DNA of 51,103 bases from Candidatus Atribacteria bacterium (GTDB lineage Bacteria > Atribacterota > Phoenicimicrobiia > Phoenicimicrobiales > Phoenicimicrobiaceae). The position numbers and the translations under genes are program-made. Location of the stretch: positions 1 through 51,103 of the forward strand of contig DOTB01000030.1 in assembly GCA_003513845.1 (NCBI GenBank). Direction: 5' to 3'. Positions 9,108 through 17,457 of the stretch are shown piece by piece. The notes beneath the pieces are model-generated. The model did not search any database and had not been told where the DNA came from. It was given only the letters and a program-made list of their open reading frames with translations. The stretch's first letter is position 1, and every line of letters begins with the position of its first letter.

Positions 9108-10229
9108 ATGTCTGATAAAAAAAACGATAAATGGCTTACCACAGATTACCCGCAGATAGTATTTGAAAATAGTAAGGTGGGCAGATTAAAAAAAGAAATA
9201 TTTGATGCTCCGATGAGTAAAATTGAGGAGATACTTAAGGAATATGAAATTCCTTCTCCATCCGAATTAGGGAAAGCAGGAAGTTACATTCAGACTACTC
9301 CTCGTATGCATGTTATTGAAAATCGTCGTAAAAATGATATTGTATTTGTTCCAGTAGGTTGTACTGAGTGTCATGGTGATTATGCCAATAGCGGTCTGGA
9401 TACCTTTATGGTGACTCAGATCTGTGAAGGGATTCGTCGTTACACCTTAAAAAAGGGGGCACCGGTAAATTTAGCCTTACCTCCTTTAAATTATGGTGGG
9501 CATCCTTATCATCATTGTGGTATGGCCGGGACTATTATTATGCCTGAAGATGTAGTTAGAGAAAGTGTAATTAATGTTATGTTAGGCCTTTGGAATGATG
9601 GTTTCCGAAAACAAGTCTGGGTAAACAATCATGGTCAATTATGGATTTTAGAATCTGCACTTCAGGAATTCTTTAAACGTTATCAATTACCCGCGATTAT
9701 CAGAGTAATTGATTGGCACCGGGCAATTAGAGAATTCTTTATTCCTATTGACCGGGAAGATAGTTTGACTACTGATTTTGTTCATGCTGATGAGGCAGAG
9801 GCATCAGTGGCTCAATTGTTATTCCCCGAGATGTTAGATATGAAGTATGCAGTTGATACCGAAGGCGAGCCTTTGTTACCAGGTGGTCACTTTGATACTT
9901 CGGTTGACCCTTACCGACGTCCTCAATTATGGCAACAGGGAGAAGGGCAGGCAGCGATTGAGAGGGCAGCAGTCCCGGAAGGAGTGGTGGGTTGTCCCAC
10001 TCGGGCCAGTGCTAAAAAAGCAAAACGTCCCATTGCAGCAATTTTAAAATATTTGACCTTAGTTCACGATGAAATTTTAGAGACCTATCCTGCTGGTAAA
10101 TTGCCTCCAGTAGAAAAAATTTGCTTGCGTGACCCTAAGGAGATGGAACCATTCTTAAAAGAACCAATGAGCAAAGGTTGGAAATCTGTATTTGAGTTAC
10201 CCTATATAGGACAAATAAATAGTTTATAG
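9108..10229 (+). CDS. iolN: Diketo-inositol hydrolase (creatininase family)
   Basis: A 373-residue creatininase-fold amidohydrolase-like protein. Metal-site residues expected for the family can be seen: Glu87 and His89 in GCTECHG, Asp98 in SGLDTF, His175 in VNNHGQ and Glu231 in HADEAEAS. In T. maritima the TM0413 homologue opens the ring of diketo-inositol to give 5-keto-L-gluconate. This protein carries about 75 residues before the creatininase core, longer than plain creatininases (about 250-260 residues). Its position between iolM and iolO matches the reaction order. Function rests on family and context. Confidence 0.8.
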   Translation: MSDKKNDKWLTTDYPQIVFENSKVGRLKKEIFDAPMSKIEEILKEYEIPSPSELGKAGSYIQTTPRMHVIENRRKNDIVFVPVGCTECHGDYANSGLDTFMVTQICEGIRRYTLKKGAPVNLALPPLNYGGHPYHHCGMAGTIIMPEDVVRESVINVMLGLWNDGFRKQVWVNNHGQLWILESALQEFFKRYQLPAIIRVIDWHRAIREFFIPIDREDSLTTDFVHADEAEASVAQLLFPEMLDMKYAVDTEGEPLLPGGHFDTSVDPYRRPQLWQQGEGQAAIERAAVPEGVVGCPTRASAKKAKRPIAAILKYLTLVHDEILETYPAGKLPPVEKICLRDPKEMEPFLKEPMSKGWKSVFELPYIGQINSL

Positions 10230-10261
10230 TGAACAATTATTTGTCATTACTAGCGACCACC

Positions 10262-10302
10262 TCTTTTTCGTCATTTTGAGTGAGTGTAACGAGCGTGGCA
10301 AT
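10262..10302. repeat. Dispersed intergenic repeat between iolN and iolO
   Basis: The words CGTCATTTTGAGTGAG and GAGCGTGGCAATCTC form one copy of the repeat seen in reverse orientation at 2675-2710 and 13047-13090. It lies upstream of the iolO start and supplies a misleading in-frame TTG at 10309. Confidence 0.55.
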
Positions 10303-10404
10303 CTCTAATTGGTATATATATTTAGCATATTTGTAGAGGGCAGATTCATCCGCGTCAGGTTATTTGGTTTATTAATTTTAATCATAATGGGAGTATATAA
10401 AACA

Positions 10405-11214
10405 ATGAAGAAAAGTATAGTAGTTTCAACTCAACCTACCAAATTTTCCGCTTTAGCCTTTAAAGAGGATTTTGAAGAAAGTATTAAAAAAGTTGCAGAA
10501 TTAGGTTTTGACGGTGCAGAATTAGCAATTAGAAATCCTGAAGATTTAAAAGTAAAAGATATTATTAATATAATTAAGGAAAACAATTTAGAAGTCCCTG
10601 CCATAGGTACCGGTCAGGCCTATGGAGAAGAGGGTTTAAGTTTTTCTGATCCCAATGAAATTGTGAGGAAAATGGCAGTAGAAAGAATAAATAACCAAAT
10701 AATATTTGCCTCTCATTTTGATGCTCAGGTGATTATTGGTTTAATAAGGGGAAAAATTAATGAAAGTGTGAGTCGGGAGGAAGCTGAAGAATGGACCATT
10801 GATTGCTTAAGAAAATGTACAGAATTTGCGAAAAACTATAATGTCCGACTTACTTTAGAGCCGGTAAACAGATATGAGAGCAATTTTATTAATACCCTTG
10901 GTGAGGGGATTGAATTTATTAAGAGAGTAGGAGCATCAAATTTAGGATTATTAGCTGACACTTTTCATATGAATATTGAAGAGGTTTCGATTTATGACAG
11001 CATTATTCAAGCAAAAGATTATATTACTCATATCCATTTTGCCGATAGTAACCGTTGGGCTCCCGGTTGTGGCCATCTCGATTTTATAAAGATAATCCAA
11101 ACTTTAAAAAAGATAAATTACCACGGTTATGTATCTGCCGAGATTCTTCCTTTACCTGATCCGGATATTGCCGCCAGAAGTACTGCTGAGACATTAAGTA
11201 AAATTATAGATTAG
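10405..11214 (+). CDS. iolO: 5-keto-L-gluconate epimerase, TIM-barrel
   Basis: A 269-residue AP-endonuclease-2-like TIM barrel counted from ATG 10405; the in-frame sequence upstream comes from repeat DNA and is not conserved-looking, so the longer frame from 10309 is rejected. Metal ligands are Glu152 (LTLEPVNRYE), Asp185 (LLADTFHMN), His211 (IHFADSNRWAPG) and Glu246 (SAEILPLPDPD). This pattern fits the tagatose/psicose 3-epimerase group, and the T. maritima IolO (TM0416) converts 5-keto-L-gluconate to D-tagaturonate. It follows iolN and precedes the tagaturonate epimerase gene, matching the pathway order. Confidence 0.8.
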   Translation: MKKSIVVSTQPTKFSALAFKEDFEESIKKVAELGFDGAELAIRNPEDLKVKDIINIIKENNLEVPAIGTGQAYGEEGLSFSDPNEIVRKMAVERINNQIIFASHFDAQVIIGLIRGKINESVSREEAEEWTIDCLRKCTEFAKNYNVRLTLEPVNRYESNFINTLGEGIEFIKRVGASNLGLLADTFHMNIEEVSIYDSIIQAKDYITHIHFADSNRWAPGCGHLDFIKIIQTLKKINYHGYVSAEILPLPDPDIAARSTAETLSKIID

Positions 11215-11323
11215 ATAATTATTTAAATAAAGGATCTTTTTATATTCTTGTGAGAATGCTTCACCTATTAAATAGATTGGTGGTGTAATAGCGGAAAACG
11301 AATATTTATACGGAGGTTTTTTG

Positions 11324-12817
11324 ATGAACAACCAGAATATTTTGCAATTATTCAATAGATATTATGGTGATAAATATAAAACATATCCTTCTTCTATAAA
11401 ATCCGAAAAAGAAAATTATTTTTTTATGGCGAAAGATGATAGAGAAAAATATTTGATAATTATAGCATCACCCAATCTTGCCAATAAATTTGAAGGGGAG
11501 ATTTTAGAAGAAAGAATTATAAATGGGAAAAATATGATTATAAAGAAATGTTTTTTAAATCATTCTAATCTTTCTCTATTACGAGAAATATTTCCCCATC
11601 TCAATCCTTCATTTTGTGGTCTAAAACCATCTTTTGGTACGGGAGATCGTTTAGGTATAGCTACTCCAGCTCACGTTAGAGCTTTTAAAGAGAAAGATAT
11701 TTTTCCCATTTTAGCTCAGCAGTCAGTAAGGGAAATGGAGAGAACTGAAAGAAATTGGCAGAAAGTATTAGATGACGCCATTTGGGGTTGTTTTGAAACA
11801 GGCTATATTGGTCCTTTTGGGGCAGATGCTGATCACGTAAAGAAAATTGAAGATCTAAAAGAAGCAGTAGACTGTGGCTATACTATGTTTACTTTAGACC
11901 CTTCTGATTATGTTAAAAAAGATTTATCAAAATTAAATAAAAAAGAGATAGACAATCTCTATGAGCAATTATCTGAAAAAAAAGATTTAGAAAGATTGTA
12001 TTTAAACAAAATTTACAATTTTGGTGGGCAGAGATTGATGTTTGATGATAGTTCTTTGCCCGAAATTATATTAACTTATTCTGAAGCTATAAATTATGTG
12101 GTGAAATGTTACGAGTTTTTGGGGAGTTATAAAAAGGATGATTTTGATTTAGAGATCTCGGTAGACGAAACTCCCACAGTAACCTCTCCTTTGGCTCATC
12201 TATTTATTGTTCTGGAACTTCAAAGAAGAGGGGTAGATTTTCAAAACTTAGCCCTTCATTTCTTAGGGGATTGGCAGAAAGGGATAGAATATATAGGAGA
12301 TATAAAGCAGTTTGCTAGGGAATTTTCTTTTCATGCAGCTATTGCCAAAAATATTAGAGGGTATAAACTTTCTCTTCATACCGGGAGTGATAAGTTTTCT
12401 GTCTATCCTATTTTTTCTCAAGAAACCGAAGGACTTTGTCATATTAAAACTGCTGGGACTAGCTGGTTAGAGGAAATAAAAGTAGTTGCCATGAAAGATC
12501 CAGATCTTTACCGAGAGATTCATCGATTTGCTTTGGAGAATTTTGAAAAAGATAGAGCATCTTATAATTTAACTACTGACCTTTCTCGTATACCCGATAT
12601 AGATACAATTGCGGATGATGAATTAATAAATCTTTTCAAGCAGAATGACTCTCGGCAACTTATCCATATAACCTATGGTTCTATTCTAATGGCGAGAGAT
12701 AGCGAAGGAAAACATATCTTTAAAGATAGAATTTATAAAATATTATTTGATTATGAAGAAGAGCATTATCGAGAAGTATCTAATCATATTAAAAGACACT
12801 TAGAACTTTTAAAATAG
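11324..12817 (+). CDS. uxaE: Tagaturonate epimerase
   Basis: A 497-residue protein of the UxaE family, which interconverts D-tagaturonate and D-fructuronate. ATG 11324 is preferred over TTG 11321 because CGGAGG at 11311-11316 is spaced seven bases from it. Family-like blocks are KPSFGTGDRLGIATPAHVRA (about 106-125), SVDETPTVTSPLAH (about 280-293), KLSLHTGSDKFSVYP (about 348-362) and HIKTAGTSWLEE. Residue runs with His, Glu and Asp in these blocks probably form the metal site. It links the inositol branch to hexuronate catabolism and precedes uxuB across a 452-base repeat-filled gap. Confidence 0.85.
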   Translation: MNNQNILQLFNRYYGDKYKTYPSSIKSEKENYFFMAKDDREKYLIIIASPNLANKFEGEILEERIINGKNMIIKKCFLNHSNLSLLREIFPHLNPSFCGLKPSFGTGDRLGIATPAHVRAFKEKDIFPILAQQSVREMERTERNWQKVLDDAIWGCFETGYIGPFGADADHVKKIEDLKEAVDCGYTMFTLDPSDYVKKDLSKLNKKEIDNLYEQLSEKKDLERLYLNKIYNFGGQRLMFDDSSLPEIILTYSEAINYVVKCYEFLGSYKKDDFDLEISVDETPTVTSPLAHLFIVLELQRRGVDFQNLALHFLGDWQKGIEYIGDIKQFAREFSFHAAIAKNIRGYKLSLHTGSDKFSVYPIFSQETEGLCHIKTAGTSWLEEIKVVAMKDPDLYREIHRFALENFEKDRASYNLTTDLSRIPDIDTIADDELINLFKQNDSRQLIHITYGSILMARDSEGKHIFKDRIYKILFDYEEEHYREVSNHIKRHLELLK

Positions 12818-13269
12818 TAGATAAATACAGTAACAAGTAATGTATAATGAGTAATGAGTGGGGGTTCGATTCATCGGACCTGCTCGCTAATCATAGGATA
12901 GGTGTCTCACCTGTTAAGGATAGATTCCCGCTTCCGCGGGAATGACATAAAAGAGAGCGGGAATGACATAAAAGAGAGTGGGAATGACATAAAAGAGAGT
13001 GGGAATGACATAAAGGGGAAAAACAGGACAAGGGAATGACCGAGAGGGTAATGAGATTGTCACGCTCGCTTCGCCCACTCGCAATTACAGAAAGAAAATT
13101 CGCAATGAATGGGCAGGTCGGATAAATCCGACCCCTACATAAAAAAATATGTTATACACTAATAGTTGAGATTGCTACGGATGGCAAAAATATTACATAA
13201 GTACTATCCTTGCAATGACAGAAAAATAGAAAATTTTGATAAAATGATGAACTTAAGGAGGAAGAGGTA
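12818..13269. repeat. Repeat-packed intergenic region between uxaE and uxuB
   Basis: This 452-base gap has no gene. It is a mosaic: AGTAATG-type short repeats (12825-12856), a GGTTCGATTCATCGGACC-type palindrome (12863-12881), an ATTCCCGC/GCGGGAAT hairpin (12924-12943), 21-base tandem repeats (12938-13016), an AGATTGTCACGCTCG element (13047-13090) and a GGTCGGATAAATCCGACC palindrome (13115-13133). The same word classes appear in other gaps of the window. GGAGG at 13257-13261 belongs to uxuB. Confidence 0.75.
12938..13016. repeat. Tandem repeat, 21-base unit, nearly four copies
   Basis: Units begin GGGAATGACATAAAAGAGAG at 12938, 12959 and 12980, each 21 bases and differing only at the last base; a fourth partial unit begins at 13001. 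The unit start is the right arm of the adjacent ATTCCCGC/GCGGGAAT hairpin, suggesting slippage of a hairpin repeat. There are no spacers, so it is not a CRISPR array. Confidence 0.85.
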
Positions 13270-14094
13270 ATGCAAAAAAATTTAAATATGTTTAGTTTAG
13301 AAGATAAGGTTGCTGTAATTACCGGTGGTGCAGGTGTTTTGGGCTCTGCTATTGCCCGAGGGCTGGGTAAAGCTGGTGCTGAAATAGCTATATGTGATAT
13401 TGTAAATGCTGATAAAGTAGCAAAAAAATTACAAGAAGAGGGGATAATAGCAAAGGGGTATTATATAAATGTAATGGATATAGAAAAGATAAAGTTCTGC
13501 AGAGATGAAGTAATTAAAGATTTTGGTAAGGTAGATATTTTGCTTAATGCGGCAGGTGGGAATATGAAAGAAGCAACTACTTCAGAAGAACTTAAATTTT
13601 TTGACCTTCCTCTTTCTGCACTAAAGAAAGTGGTTGGACTTAATCTATTCGGAGGGGCTGTGCTCCCCTCGCAGGTTTTTGGAAAAATTATGGTGGAAAA
13701 TAAAGAAGGGGGTTCAATTATTAATATTTCTTCTATGAGTGCTTTTCGCCCTCTTACTAAAGTATCTGGTTATTCTGCAGCTAAGGCAGCGGTAAGCAAT
13801 TTTACCCAGTGGCTAGCAGTTCACTTTGCTCAGGAATATAATAAAAGCTTACGAGTTAATGCCCTTGCCCCCGGATTTTTCCTGACTACTCAGAACCGTT
13901 TTTTACTTACTAATGAAGATGGAAGTTTGACTCCTCGAGGAAAAACTATAATTACCCACACTCCTATGGGCAAATTTGGTGACCCGGAAGATTTAATTGG
14001 AGCCTGTATCTGGTTAGCTTCTGATGCTTCCAAATTTGTAACTGGAATTATTGTTCCGGTAGATGGAGGATTTAGTGCGTTCTCGGGAGTCTAA
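13270..14094 (+). CDS. uxuB: D-fructuronate reductase / D-mannonate oxidoreductase (SDR family)
   Basis: A 274-residue classical short-chain dehydrogenase. The cofactor motif TGGAGVLG is at 18-25, NAAG at 93-96, the catalytic Ser at about 154-155 and Tyr168-x3-Lys172 (YSAAK). The C-terminal block GFFLTTQNRFLLTNEDGS is diagnostic for the SDR-type mannonate oxidoreductases found next to uxaE in Thermotoga, unlike the longer E. coli UxuB. It would reduce D-fructuronate to D-mannonate. The start has GGAGG seven to eight bases upstream. No uxuA, kdgK or kdgA homologue occurs nearby, which is notable. Confidence 0.82.
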   Translation: MQKNLNMFSLEDKVAVITGGAGVLGSAIARGLGKAGAEIAICDIVNADKVAKKLQEEGIIAKGYYINVMDIEKIKFCRDEVIKDFGKVDILLNAAGGNMKEATTSEELKFFDLPLSALKKVVGLNLFGGAVLPSQVFGKIMVENKEGGSIINISSMSAFRPLTKVSGYSAAKAAVSNFTQWLAVHFAQEYNKSLRVNALAPGFFLTTQNRFLLTNEDGSLTPRGKTIITHTPMGKFGDPEDLIGACIWLASDASKFVTGIIVPVDGGFSAFSGV

Positions 14095-14251
14095 AAACAG
14101 TAATAAGTAATGAGTAATAAGTAATGAGTAAAGAGCTGGATAGTTAGTTGGTTACCTGGTTAAGAGATAAGTATATTGAAACTAATATTAATAAACCAAT
14201 TAACCAACAAACCAGTTAACTAAACAACTATTAATACAGGGGGGAAGATAA
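14095..14251. repeat. Short-period repeats before gnd
   Basis: The gap begins with AGTAATAAGTAATGAGTAAT-type tandem repeats (14098-14131), then a GGTTACCTGGTTAAG word, and ends with AACCAATTAACCAACAAACC-type repeats that pair with it in reverse. These are the same low-complexity words found at 15743-15890, 17169-17457 and 45870-46286. A ribosome site GGGGGGAAG precedes gnd. Confidence 0.65.
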
Positions 14252-15742
14252 ATGAAAAAACAAAATATTGGATTAATTGGTTTAGGTCCTATGGGACAAA
14301 ATCTAACTTTAAATATGGAAGATAAAGGATATTCTGTAGCTGTTTATAATAGGACCAGTGCCAAGACAGAAGATTTTGCTAATGGGGTGGCTAAAGGTAA
14401 AAATATATTACCTACCTATTCTTTAGAAGAATTTGTAAATTCTTTAGAGGTTCCTCGGAAGATAATCCTATTAGTAAAGCAAGGCAAACCGGTAGATGAG
14501 TATATTGAAAAGCTCGTCCCTTTGTTGGAAAAAGATGATCTGATTATAGATGGAGGTAATTCTTATTTTAAAGATACGATAAGGCATAATAAAAAGTTGA
14601 GCGAATTAGGATTATTGTTTATCGGGACAGGAATTTCTGGAGGAGAAGAAGGGGCTTTAAAGGGCCCTGCCATAATGCCTGGTGGACAAAAAGAAGCTTA
14701 TAATCTAATGGAGGATATCTTTAAAAAGATTGCTGCTAAAGCCTATGATGGTGTTCCTTGTGTATCCTATATTGGTCCAGATGGAGCTGGCCATTTTGTT
14801 AAGATGGTCCATAATGGCATTGAATATGGAGATATGCAGTTAATTGGAGAATGTGTTTGGATATTTAAGAATGCTTTGAATATGAGTTCAGGAGAGATTG
14901 CTCAAATTATGACCGAATGGAATAGTGAAAATGATGTCCTACGGTCATATCTAATAGAAATTACCGGAGAAAGTATGAAAGAAAAGGATAAAAAGAGTAA
15001 TGAATATTTGGTTGACTTGACAGCTGATATTACCAGGATGAAAGGCACAGGGACCTGGACAGTGCAAAGTGCTTTAGAGTTATTAGTTCCCATTCCTACT
15101 ATTGCAGCTGCAGTCTTTTCCCGAGAGATGTCACAAGATAAAGATTTAAGATTAAAATTATCAAAAGAATTATCAATTTTTAGAGAAAGATACATAGGGG
15201 AAAAAGAGCAATTTATAGAGATTGCCCATAATGCTCTATATCTTGCCAAGATTTCTTCTTATGCTCAGGGTATGGCCTTATTGCAAGCTGCCTCGAAGGA
15301 ATATAATTGGAATCTTAATTTAGGGGAAATTGTAAAAGGATGGCGAAGTGGGTGTATAATTCGGGCTCAATTTTTAGACGAAGTTACTAAGGCCTATAAG
15401 GAAAATCCAGAATTGCCCAATCTTCTAACTGCTCCTCGATTTGCCGAAGTAGTGAAACAAGATCTTAGAAAATTAGCCAACTTTATAGAGATTGCTCATT
15501 GGGTAAAGGTACCTGTCCCAGCTATGGATAATGCCTTTGATTATATTCTTCAGCTGGCCAGTCCGGTGATGATTTCTGCCCAGGTGTCTGCCTTGCAAAG
15601 AGATTATTTTGGAGCACACGGTTATTTTAAGCTTAAAGGTATAGATAACCCAGAGATAATGACTACAAAAGAAGGAAAGGTAAGAGAATTTCATACCGAA
15701 TGGATGTTACCTGGACGGCCGGAAGAGGAATGGACAAAATAG
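14252..15742 (+). CDS. gnd: 6-phosphogluconate dehydrogenase, decarboxylating
   Basis: A 496-residue 6PGDH, which oxidises 6-phosphogluconate to ribulose 5-phosphate and CO2. The Rossmann motif GLGPMG is at 10-15, followed by NRT at 33-35 as in NADP-type enzymes. GGEEGALKGPAIMPGG occupies 130-145, and HFVKMVHNGIE carries the catalytic Lys184 and Glu191. The C-terminal RDYFGAHGYF supplies the Arg and His that bind the substrate phosphate. It is somewhat longer than the common 470-residue form. T. maritima also has gnd beside uxaE and uxuB as I recall. The position implies that gluconate carbon is made by this locus. Confidence 0.93.
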   Translation: MKKQNIGLIGLGPMGQNLTLNMEDKGYSVAVYNRTSAKTEDFANGVAKGKNILPTYSLEEFVNSLEVPRKIILLVKQGKPVDEYIEKLVPLLEKDDLIIDGGNSYFKDTIRHNKKLSELGLLFIGTGISGGEEGALKGPAIMPGGQKEAYNLMEDIFKKIAAKAYDGVPCVSYIGPDGAGHFVKMVHNGIEYGDMQLIGECVWIFKNALNMSSGEIAQIMTEWNSENDVLRSYLIEITGESMKEKDKKSNEYLVDLTADITRMKGTGTWTVQSALELLVPIPTIAAAVFSREMSQDKDLRLKLSKELSIFRERYIGEKEQFIEIAHNALYLAKISSYAQGMALLQAASKEYNWNLNLGEIVKGWRSGCIIRAQFLDEVTKAYKENPELPNLLTAPRFAEVVKQDLRKLANFIEIAHWVKVPVPAMDNAFDYILQLASPVMISAQVSALQRDYFGAHGYFKLKGIDNPEIMTTKEGKVREFHTEWMLPGRPEEEWTK

Positions 15743-15890
15743 TATATAGTCGATAGTATATAGTATATAGAGAAAAACGAAAAGCGCAAAAAAATTCGTA
15801 TCTCGTATCTCGCAAAGAAAATAGTAATGTATAATATGTAGGGGCAGACCTTGTGTCTGCCCGTAGTTGACTAGTTAAGGGAGGATTAAT
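15743..15890. repeat. Short-period repeats before the larA-like gene
   Basis: The gap shows ATAGTCGATAGTATATAG-type repeats (15741-15771), TTCGTATCTCGTATCTCGC (15795-15813), an AGTAATGTATAATATG word and a GGGGCAGACCTTGTGTCTGCCC hairpin (15841-15862). All classes recur in other gaps. Confidence 0.65.
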
Positions 15891-17168
15891 GTGCTGTTAA
15901 TCGAAAATCTCGATGGAGAATTAACGAATGAACAATTAAAGGAAATTGTAAAGGAAAGTCTGAAAGATTTTGGTTCAGTAAAAAAAGCTCTACTAATTCA
16001 TCCTGATTATACCAGAACAGATTTTACCGATAAATTGGCTCCTCTTATTTATCAAGAGTTAAAAAATAAAGGAATGACTCAGATTGACTCTTTAAATGCC
16101 GGTGGTACTCACCGAGCAATGACTGATAAGGAAATTCGGATTAAGTTAGGACTTTCCAACCAGATTAATTTTACCCACCATTATAATCACGAATATAATA
16201 ATACAGAACAATTGGTAATCGTGGGGGAAATTCCCGCCTCTTTTGTAGCAGAAAAAACTCAAGGTGAACTCTTTCAATCTATTCCGGTAGTGGTGAATAA
16301 ATTAATTACCGAAGATTATGATTTGGTTATTGCTTTAAGTGGGACCCTGCCCCATGAAGCTGCTGGTTATGCAGGAGGGCTGAAGGTCTTTTTTCCGGGA
16401 ATTTCAGGCCCCGAGGTGATAGATTTACTGCATTGGGCTGCAGTACTTATTGGTATTCCTCAAATTATCGGTACTGTTGATAATCCAGCCCGTGATGTTA
16501 TAAATAGAGGATCTTCCTTTATATTTGATAAAATAAAAGCACCAACAATTTCTTTTAATATGGTCTTTGAGGAAACAGGACATCAGGTGATACCTAAAGG
16601 ACTATATATAGGGACAGGTTTTAATGGTTTTATTGAAGCCTATAAACGGGCAACAAAGGCAAGTTCTCAGCTCCATATAGTTTATATAGATAAACCTCTT
16701 GAATTTGCTGTTCAAGTTATTGATAAGAGTTATGATGAGATTTGGACTGCCGGAAAAGGTTCTTATAAACTACAGAGTCCCGGAGTTATGGCGCCAGGTG
16801 GGGAGATCATTATTTACGCCCCCCATATTAATTGTTTTCATTCTCGACCAGAGATGGACTTTGCCTTAAAGCAAATAGGTTATCACTGCAAAGATTATGT
16901 AAAGAAATATTTAGAATCAAATCCCGAGTTTAGTAAAAATATTGCTGCCCATATGATAAATGTTCGAGGACCGGGAAGATTCGATATCAATTCTGGGAAA
17001 GAAGAATTTGACTTTAAAGTCACTTTAGCTACTGGAATCTCAAAAAATGTTTGTGAATCGGTAGGATTAGGTTATCGTAACCCTGATTTAATCCGTAAAG
17101 AAGATTTTATCGGGCAAAAGAAACTCTGGATCGAGAATGGGGGGAAATATCTCTATAAAATAAAATAA
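15891..17168 (+). CDS. LarA-family nickel-pincer racemase/epimerase
   Basis: A 425-residue DUF2088/LarA protein. The start is GTG 15891, with GGGAGG six bases before it. The catalytic residues known in Lactobacillus LarA are present with the same spacing: His155 (TLPH), Lys165 (GGLK) and His181 (LLHW) match His174, Lys184 and His200 (offsets 10 and 16), and His74 in GGTHRAM matches His108. The Lys carries the nickel-pincer nucleotide. LarA homologues include lactate and malate racemases and D-gluconate 2-epimerases, which interconvert gluconate and mannonate. With uxuB and gnd alongside, mannonate/gluconate epimerisation is the favoured but unproven role. LarB, LarC and LarE are not in the window. 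Confidence 0.82.
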   Translation: MLLIENLDGELTNEQLKEIVKESLKDFGSVKKALLIHPDYTRTDFTDKLAPLIYQELKNKGMTQIDSLNAGGTHRAMTDKEIRIKLGLSNQINFTHHYNHEYNNTEQLVIVGEIPASFVAEKTQGELFQSIPVVVNKLITEDYDLVIALSGTLPHEAAGYAGGLKVFFPGISGPEVIDLLHWAAVLIGIPQIIGTVDNPARDVINRGSSFIFDKIKAPTISFNMVFEETGHQVIPKGLYIGTGFNGFIEAYKRATKASSQLHIVYIDKPLEFAVQVIDKSYDEIWTAGKGSYKLQSPGVMAPGGEIIIYAPHINCFHSRPEMDFALKQIGYHCKDYVKKYLESNPEFSKNIAAHMINVRGPGRFDINSGKEEFDFKVTLATGISKNVCESVGLGYRNPDLIRKEDFIGQKKLWIENGGKYLYKIK

Positions 17169-17457
17169 ATATAATTATATAGGAATTTCCTTTTTGCGTA
17201 GGCCCTAATTTGTATCTTGTATCTCGTAAATAATATTTTGTGAAGATGGTTAGCCAGTTTGCCAGTTACCCCGTTTAAGAATTAAAATTATTTTGGTTAA
17301 CTGTATCAATTATTAACTCTCATCATTTAACTTTGGAACTTGTATTTGAAATTAATGATTGGAATTAACTGGTTAACTGGCAAGCGGGATAACCGGGTAA
17401 CTAACTAAAAACTAACAACTATACACTATCGACTAAGTTAAAAGGAGGAAACGATAG
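17169..17457. repeat. Short-period repeats before the phosphofructokinase gene
   Basis: The gap contains, in order, TTTGTATCTTGTATCTCG (17210-17227), TTGCCAGTTA (17259-17268), its inverse TAACTGGCAA inside GGTTAACTGGCAA (17371-17383), and ACTAACAACTATACACTATC (17411-17430). The order of words is like that at 45870-46286. AAAGGAGG before ATG 17458 is the ribosome site. Confidence 0.65.

Noticed and set aside
9847..10047. 66-codon frame inside iolN
   Set aside because: It is a same-strand alternative frame within a gene with clear metal-site motifs.
10309..10404. In-frame N-terminal extension of the IolO frame from TTG 10309
   Set aside because: It begins inside a dispersed repeat, encodes a hydrophobic stretch absent from TIM-barrel relatives, and ATG 10405 gives the usual family length.
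12938..13016. Possible CRISPR array
   Set aside because: The 21-base units are directly adjacent with no spacers, are few, and no cas genes are present.
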